The notes under the pieces: model-generated
The model's input: only the letters and a program-made list of their open reading frames with translations
What the model was told of the DNA's origin: nothing
Database searches by the model: none
Shown here: piece after piece, positions 59,311 to 64,000 of the stretch
How positions within the stretch are numbered: position 1 is the stretch's first letter
Layout of the letters: each line of letters begins with the position of its first letter
Origin: Benincasa hispida
Lineage: Eukaryota; Streptophyta; Magnoliopsida; Cucurbitales; Cucurbitaceae
Direction: 5' to 3'
Length of the DNA stretch: 64,000 nt
Assembly: GCF_009727055.1 (NCBI RefSeq)
Contig: NC_052351.1
Span: 54,451,594-54,515,593 of the forward strand
Translations under genes and position numbers: made by a program

Positions 59311-59319
59311 ATTAAGCCT

Positions 59320-60362
59320 CGAGTATGGTCAAAAGAAAATTTATAATATCACCGAACTACTCCTAGTACTACTAAAACGTAGCAACAGTGGTAAATCCGA
59401 GTTGATCTACAGAGAAGCGCGATTGGTTTCATGAAGTTAATTTTCAAACTAGAGCGATAAATGGGGGTTTAGGTGTGGAAGAGATAATATGTGCAAAACT
59501 AAAATAAAAGTGTAAACGTAATCTATGATAGGAGTCTATCTAATTTCTAGAGCTGAGAGTTCCTATGTAATTTCTTTCACCAAGCACCAATTATTTATAC
59601 TGAATTTATCAATCCTTCAACCTATTGGAAAATCTAATAGCCCAATTAGCCAAATTCGATATAAACTAAATCAGTTCTAATTCAATTTACAACTCTTCCG
59701 TCTTAGCGACATCCAAGTTAATATTGAAAAGCATTAAGAAAGGATTCAATTGTTGAGACATACAACAAGCCGGAAAGCCATATCTTGTAGCATGATTTAT
59801 CTGGAAAGATTATACTAGGACATACATGAGTTTGACCACAAAAAGTCTAGACCCTAAACATGTGATCCTAATATGTGCAACTAAATCAATCAATGATTCA
59901 TAGGCTAGAATGATTTGCAAACAAGAATTTCAACAAATTAATTTCTCAGAAGAATTTATCAGAACTCCATTAAGATTAAAACAAATCCATCCAAAAAATT
60001 CACAAGATTGCAGTTCAATTAATTAAGAATCCTTCAAGAAATTAGACACAGGGTTGTTGCTTAAAGAAACTAGATAGAATTTACCTCTCAATTCATAAAT
60101 AAATCTAAGATACACATTCGTTCCATTGATTACAACCAAAAATAAAAAGCAAAAACTACCCTAAAGATACCAAAAGTTGAAGGGAATAGACGAAGGAATG
60201 ATTTTTAATTTGACCTAAAGACGAAGGGGAGTATTTATATGAAAGATCGCAGCATCACAATGCTGAAAACCGCGTTGCAACGCTCATTTGCACGCACGCT
60301 TACTATGTAGGCATGAAACTTATGATGCAAATGAGCGACTCGGATCTCAAGGCTTGATAACA
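59320..60362 (-). mobile_element. Gypsy (Tat/Athila-like) LTR, minus, tentative
   Basis: On the minus strand it starts TGTTATCAAGCC at 60362. It ends with the block CTGTAGATCAACTCGGATTTACCAC...TAGTAGTACTAGGAGTA, the type of 3' block seen in Tat-like LTRs and analogous to the GTTCGACC block of families E and G. Boundaries and LTR status are uncertain because no clear tract or primer site adjoins. Confidence 0.45.
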
Positions 60363-61480
60363 TACTCTTCTAAAAGAAAGGGTCATTCAAATGCATGCAC
60401 TTAATCAATAAATTTAAAACTAATTCTCTATCCCCCACGTGTGTGTGTGCTTAGCCAATTCTATCTAGGTCTCTACTAGCCCAGGAAAGTTCTATTCACC
60501 CTTCAACTCGTTTTCCCCTACTCTGGCTCGTTGGATCAATCATTAAGCTTCCTAGACTCAAAGTGGCAATGAAACACTTAAGGGAACCAAACCCCCCCCC
60601 CCCCTTTTGCCACACGAAAGAGGAAACTTTATCTAGACGACTTCATTTTGGCTTGCTCACATGGGTGTCATACGAATCATCCTACTACGAGCAATATCTC
60701 CTAACAAGGTGCGAAAGCTTACTCATTCGTCAGGGTACTTTAGCTCAGAGGAAAACTACGAGTGTCATAACCGCCCCAGGTTAATCATAACCCAAGAAAG
60801 AGGAGTAATCCCCTTCAAAAGTATTATACAAACTTTCTTTTACTCTATAACATGTTTGCCCTTTAATTAGCATACAACACAAGAGTTTGGAAAAAACCTA
60901 AGCATGCATTACTGAGTTGAGCTTCAGTTGCTTAACAAACCTCACCTAGACATTTCGGAGTGACAACAAGCATATGGACCAAATAATCCAATCCTAAGCA
61001 TTCAAAACTATAAATAAGAGGGCTATGTGCTCAATATATGCAAGGGCATCAAGAAAAAATTTTAAATTTAGCCCAAAATCATGCATACATTCCGTGAACC
61101 CTTAATAGATCGAAGAGAGAGTTATCGAAATCCTATCACAAAAAGTAATCACCACAATACATGTATCATAAAAATCATATCAACAGTTCAAGCACAAAGT
61201 CGGAGCTCAAGTGCTAAAGGACTTGCTAGACATGCATATATAACTACCACCCCCAACTTTAATACAATACATTGTCCCTAATGTATCTCTAATTTAATTC
61301 CAATGAAAATAAAGACAAGGGAACAAAAAACCTCCCCTGAAAACATAGTTGTGCACGGGATGGTGGTGGTTGTAGGCTCACCTAAAAAAGAAGCTGCTCT
61401 CCTCTAGGTCATCCCTATAGAACAAAAACAAAAAGAAGAAAAAAACTAAAAAATATACTATATACAAGACAACAGAATAG
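60363..61480 (-). other. 3' untranslated region of a degenerate gypsy element
   Basis: It contains one hairpin-motif copy (60649-60696), a run of 13-14 C at about 60591-60604 (a G run on the minus strand, at the place where G1 has its G-rich box), and CCACCCCCAACTTTAATAC at 61249-61267 (rc of a polypurine-like box). No coding is seen. Confidence 0.55.
60649..60696 (-). promoter_or_regulatory. Single hairpin motif in a distant gypsy element
   Basis: Minus strand: TTGCTC + GTAGTAGGATGATTCG + TATGACACCCATGT + GAGCAA. The 6-bp outer arms pair perfectly. The element around it is much more diverged than E and G, so conservation here is informative. Confidence 0.65.
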
Positions 61481-61954
61481 GGCGAGTTTTTTTAACCTCT
61501 AACTCTATCACCTGGAAATCGATGGGTGTAGGCTTAGATTCTCCATAGTTCTCCCAAACAGATTCTAAACATGACATGCTATCCTCCAACTCATCCTCGA
61601 TGCCGACATAGATTACCTCGTTGTCGCAAGCCTCGGTGATGTCAAAAGAAGTGTGTAGCAGGGGTTTGCATCCTCTCTCAACTGAATCAAAAGATTGAGT
61701 AACTGGGTCTCTAGAACTCTGAAGGTCAGATCCAACCTCAGAATGAAGACTAAAGCTCTCCTGGAGGTCGTGGATCTCCTGCTAAAAAACAATGTTGTTA
61801 ATAGTAAGTTGTCTAGTGGCATCTTCTAATGACATACCTAAGTCGGTGGTGTGAGCATGCATTATCATGGTCAGATGTGGAAGAGGTGATCATATGTGGA
61901 ATTGGTCCCATCCTAGGTCTCCATTAGTCATAGGACTTCCTTCCCCATGTGGGC
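61481..61954 (-). pseudogene. Gypsy polyprotein remnant, uncertain segment
   Basis: The minus strand reads, with one stop, SLEDATRQLTINNIVF, EIHDLQESFSLHSEVGSD, HTSFDITEACDNEVIYVGIE and SCLESVWENYGESKPTP. The acidic, Trp-containing end resembles the linker between protease and RT in other elements, but no RT follows. It could instead be a 3' coiled-coil ORF. It continues beyond the solo LTR at 63836-64000. Confidence 0.45.
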
Positions 61955-63835
61955 TGTCACACCCCCACCCCAGACCACCCTCTAGCTAGAAAGAGGCTGA
62001 CTGCCAGCAGTTATCAACCCTGTGGCTGACACTTACTGCCTAATAACTCTGTTGCGGAATAACTCTAATACCAAAATAATAACTTAAGTACAATGGGAAT
62101 GCCTTTTAGGCCCACAATTTATTAAGTTTAGAAGCATAACATATTTAGGTCATTACAACACTTAGATTCAGAAGTCCTAAATACCCACAAACCCTATCCT
62201 TACATTGAACATTTAGTAAAACATGTGTTTACTATATTAAACAGTAACCACCTAACAGACGGGTTTACAATCATCGTTATCCTTTAGTGGCAGAGTAGAT
62301 ACAGAGCTATCTTCAGAGGATTTGACCGGTAACCGATGGGGGGGGGGAGAAAACATTTGAAAACGGGGTGAGCTTGTGCTCAGTGAGTGACTCAATAAAG
62401 GTAATTGATTCTCATTCAAAATCTCAAATAAGAGTTCAAACTGAAACATAAGCTTTTACAGTTCTTGTACTACAGTGTAAACATTTTTCAAGCATAAAAC
62501 ATATAAAGTTGTTTTAGTCATAAAACAGTAAAACTATGTCTCAGTTGAGAATAACCCTTATTATGAATAAAACAATCCCAACACCAACTACTAGTCAAGA
62601 GAGGACCCTTTTGCTCAATCTCTGACTCTACCTACGTGCACGTGGCCATACTAAATACCGTCTTACCTTAGGTACTTATGTTCAGATACCTTCTCAAACG
62701 TTCTTCAATATCAATAGATACTTTCTCAAATGTCCTTCAATATCTAGTTGGGTGGATACCTTCTCAAATGTCCTTCGGTATCTCGTTTTAAGTAAAACTA
62801 GTCATAAGTGACTTTCTCTTTAAAGCATGTAAAGTATAACACATATAAAATCATGGCTTTAAAGGTACAGATGCATGCTGAGTATATTTAACACATATAA
62901 ATCGCTTTTCAACAATTTCTCACACATGCATGCATTTAAAACATAACTCGTGGTTTGCTTGGAATTCACTTTGTAAAACTAGCTGGCATGAGAATAATCT
63001 TCTTTAAAACATGATTTCTATAACACTTTGTAATAAAAAATTTTAAGCAAATGTTTTAGTCAAAACGTTTTAGCCACTCACCTTGATGGCTTAGGAGCTT
63101 TTCACTCTAGTAGCTCCCTTTTCTACCTCAGGCTCCCTTTTCACCCCTAGAATCCAGATTCAAATTACAGCTTAGATTAGTCATGGTTCTAAACCTTATT
63201 TTGAGATACTTTCTTCTACAACATGTTCTAAAATGTCTCAGGAATCTTACCCTAAAATATGAGCTCAGAACGCCTTGTGGTTTGGCTGGAATCACAGAAT
63301 CTTCAAGACTGGCCCAGACTGATCCGATAGCCTGACCCTTATGTATTCTTCTTAGTTTACAGCCCGATCCCTTCGACATTTTCTTCTGAAAGCCCTACTC
63401 TGAAAACTAGACTTTCAGGGCTTTCAGTGGCTTTGGAATCACTCCAAACGCATGAGTAAATTGGGAGAACTTCTCGTCCCAAGTTGATGCATCCTCCTCA
63501 AACCTCACTGTTCAATGCGTCCTCTATGTCTAACGCATGGATTTGGCTCCTGCTCGACGCATGGCTGTCTTTCCATGCATGCCTCGACCACCCGTGTGCC
63601 TTCCAACGCATCATCTTCTTTTTTCCTTATTCAGCTACATGCCTTCACCAAAAACTCTTCCAACGCATCAACACCATTCTAACACACAAAATTCTATACT
63701 TCCAAATTTCCTCTTTTCTTCTAATTTTCACTATTTTCTCAACAATTTCACCCTAGTTTCCACATCAACCTACTCATCACACTGATCTCAATAGGGAATA
63801 TATTCAAGTAGAGAAATTAGGATTCAGGGTTCACA
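61955..63835 (-). mobile_element. Chromovirus (Tekay/Del-like) solo LTR, 1881 bp
   Basis: TGTCACACCCCC at 61955 to GGTTCACA at 63835, flanked by a perfect 5-bp TSD TGGGC (61950-61954 and 63836-63840). Same family and orientation as 36721-39876, but 1.3 kb shorter, mostly for lack of the CG-word and repeat region. A poly-G run is at 62339-62348. A PBS-like motif, degenerate (rc TTTGGTATTAGAG), is at 62063-62075. Confidence 0.9.
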
Positions 63836-64000
63836 TGGGCCCTTAGAAATCGTCGTCCATATAACTAGGATACCCTCCGATGGAGTAATCTTGTGGCATA
63901 GGGCTCCATTCCAGACTTGGGAATGCTTGCTTAGGGTGATTAGTCCTACGTGCTTACACCTGTTGTGGGTTACCTATAACCAGCTGACTAACCAAAGAAG
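63836..64000 (-). pseudogene. Continuation of the gypsy polyprotein remnant
   Basis: After the solo LTR the minus-strand frame shows a short peptide-like stretch (GYPSYMDDDF-stop) and then nothing definite to the window edge. It belongs to the element at 61481-61954. Confidence 0.35.

Noticed and set aside
62252..62449. Short minus ORF in the second solo LTR
   Set aside because: LTR sequence with a poly-G run. No conservation with the other LTR copies.

Overview
The window is eukaryotic plant DNA, almost certainly from a dicot heterochromatic or pericentromeric region. Nearly everything in it is decayed LTR retrotransposon. At least four lineages are nested in both orientations: Athila/Tat-type Ty3-gypsy elements with a tRNA-Asp primer-binding site (two families, here called E and G), a Tekay/Del-like chromovirus family seen only as solo or partial LTRs, and a Ty1-copia family with a tRNA-iMet primer-binding site. 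The copia protein fragments look like cucurbit copies I remember, so Cucurbitaceae is my guess, but no search was run. All boundaries were read by eye. LTR ends supported by TG...CA plus a target-site duplication (TSD) are firm; other ends may be off by tens of bases.

Layout. 1-3.06 kb: the 3' end of a + copia element, a deleted LTR, a primer-binding site, and a 2.3-kb non-coding leader with an array of CGATCG words. 3.06-10.2 kb: a gypsy LTR end, then element E1 (- strand, integrase to gag, 5' LTR). 10.2-13.0 kb: gag piece E2 (-) and two broken - LTRs. 13.0-18.0 kb: element E3 (+, pol between two 200-bp LTR stubs). 18.0-21.9 kb: a chromovirus LTR piece and the 3' half of element E4 (+), which carries an env-position ORF of the 'putative plant transposon protein' type. 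21.9-32.65 kb: element G1 (+), the best preserved, with two 1657-bp LTRs, gag-pol, and a second partial internal region sharing its 3' LTR. 32.65-35.0 kb: broken E LTRs in inverted orientation. 35.0-42.57 kb: element G2 (-), split by a 3156-bp chromovirus solo LTR with TSD ACAAC. 42.57-44.56 kb: two opposed chromovirus LTR pieces and short tandem repeats. 44.56-52.79 kb: a copia element (-) lacking gag and protease, with a 1849-bp solo LTR inside its RNase H. 53.45-55.39 and 57.06-58.9 kb: two more copia LTRs. 59.3-61.95 and 63.84-64 kb: a degenerate gypsy element (-) split by a 1881-bp chromovirus solo LTR with perfect TSD TGGGC.

The one convincing host gene is a small intronless ORF at 55627-55986. 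It encodes a 119-residue secreted precursor with an IDA-like peptide motif and sits between two copia LTRs.

The most unusual shared feature is a pair of roughly 45-nt motifs in the 3' untranslated region of four gypsy elements, with a single copy in a fifth. A constant single-stranded-looking core is flanked by arms that appear to co-vary, which suggests a conserved RNA structure that I do not recognise. The same elements carry three polypurine-tract-like boxes each, and their LTRs begin with a hairpin. No tRNA, rRNA, CRISPR or bacterial-type feature was seen.
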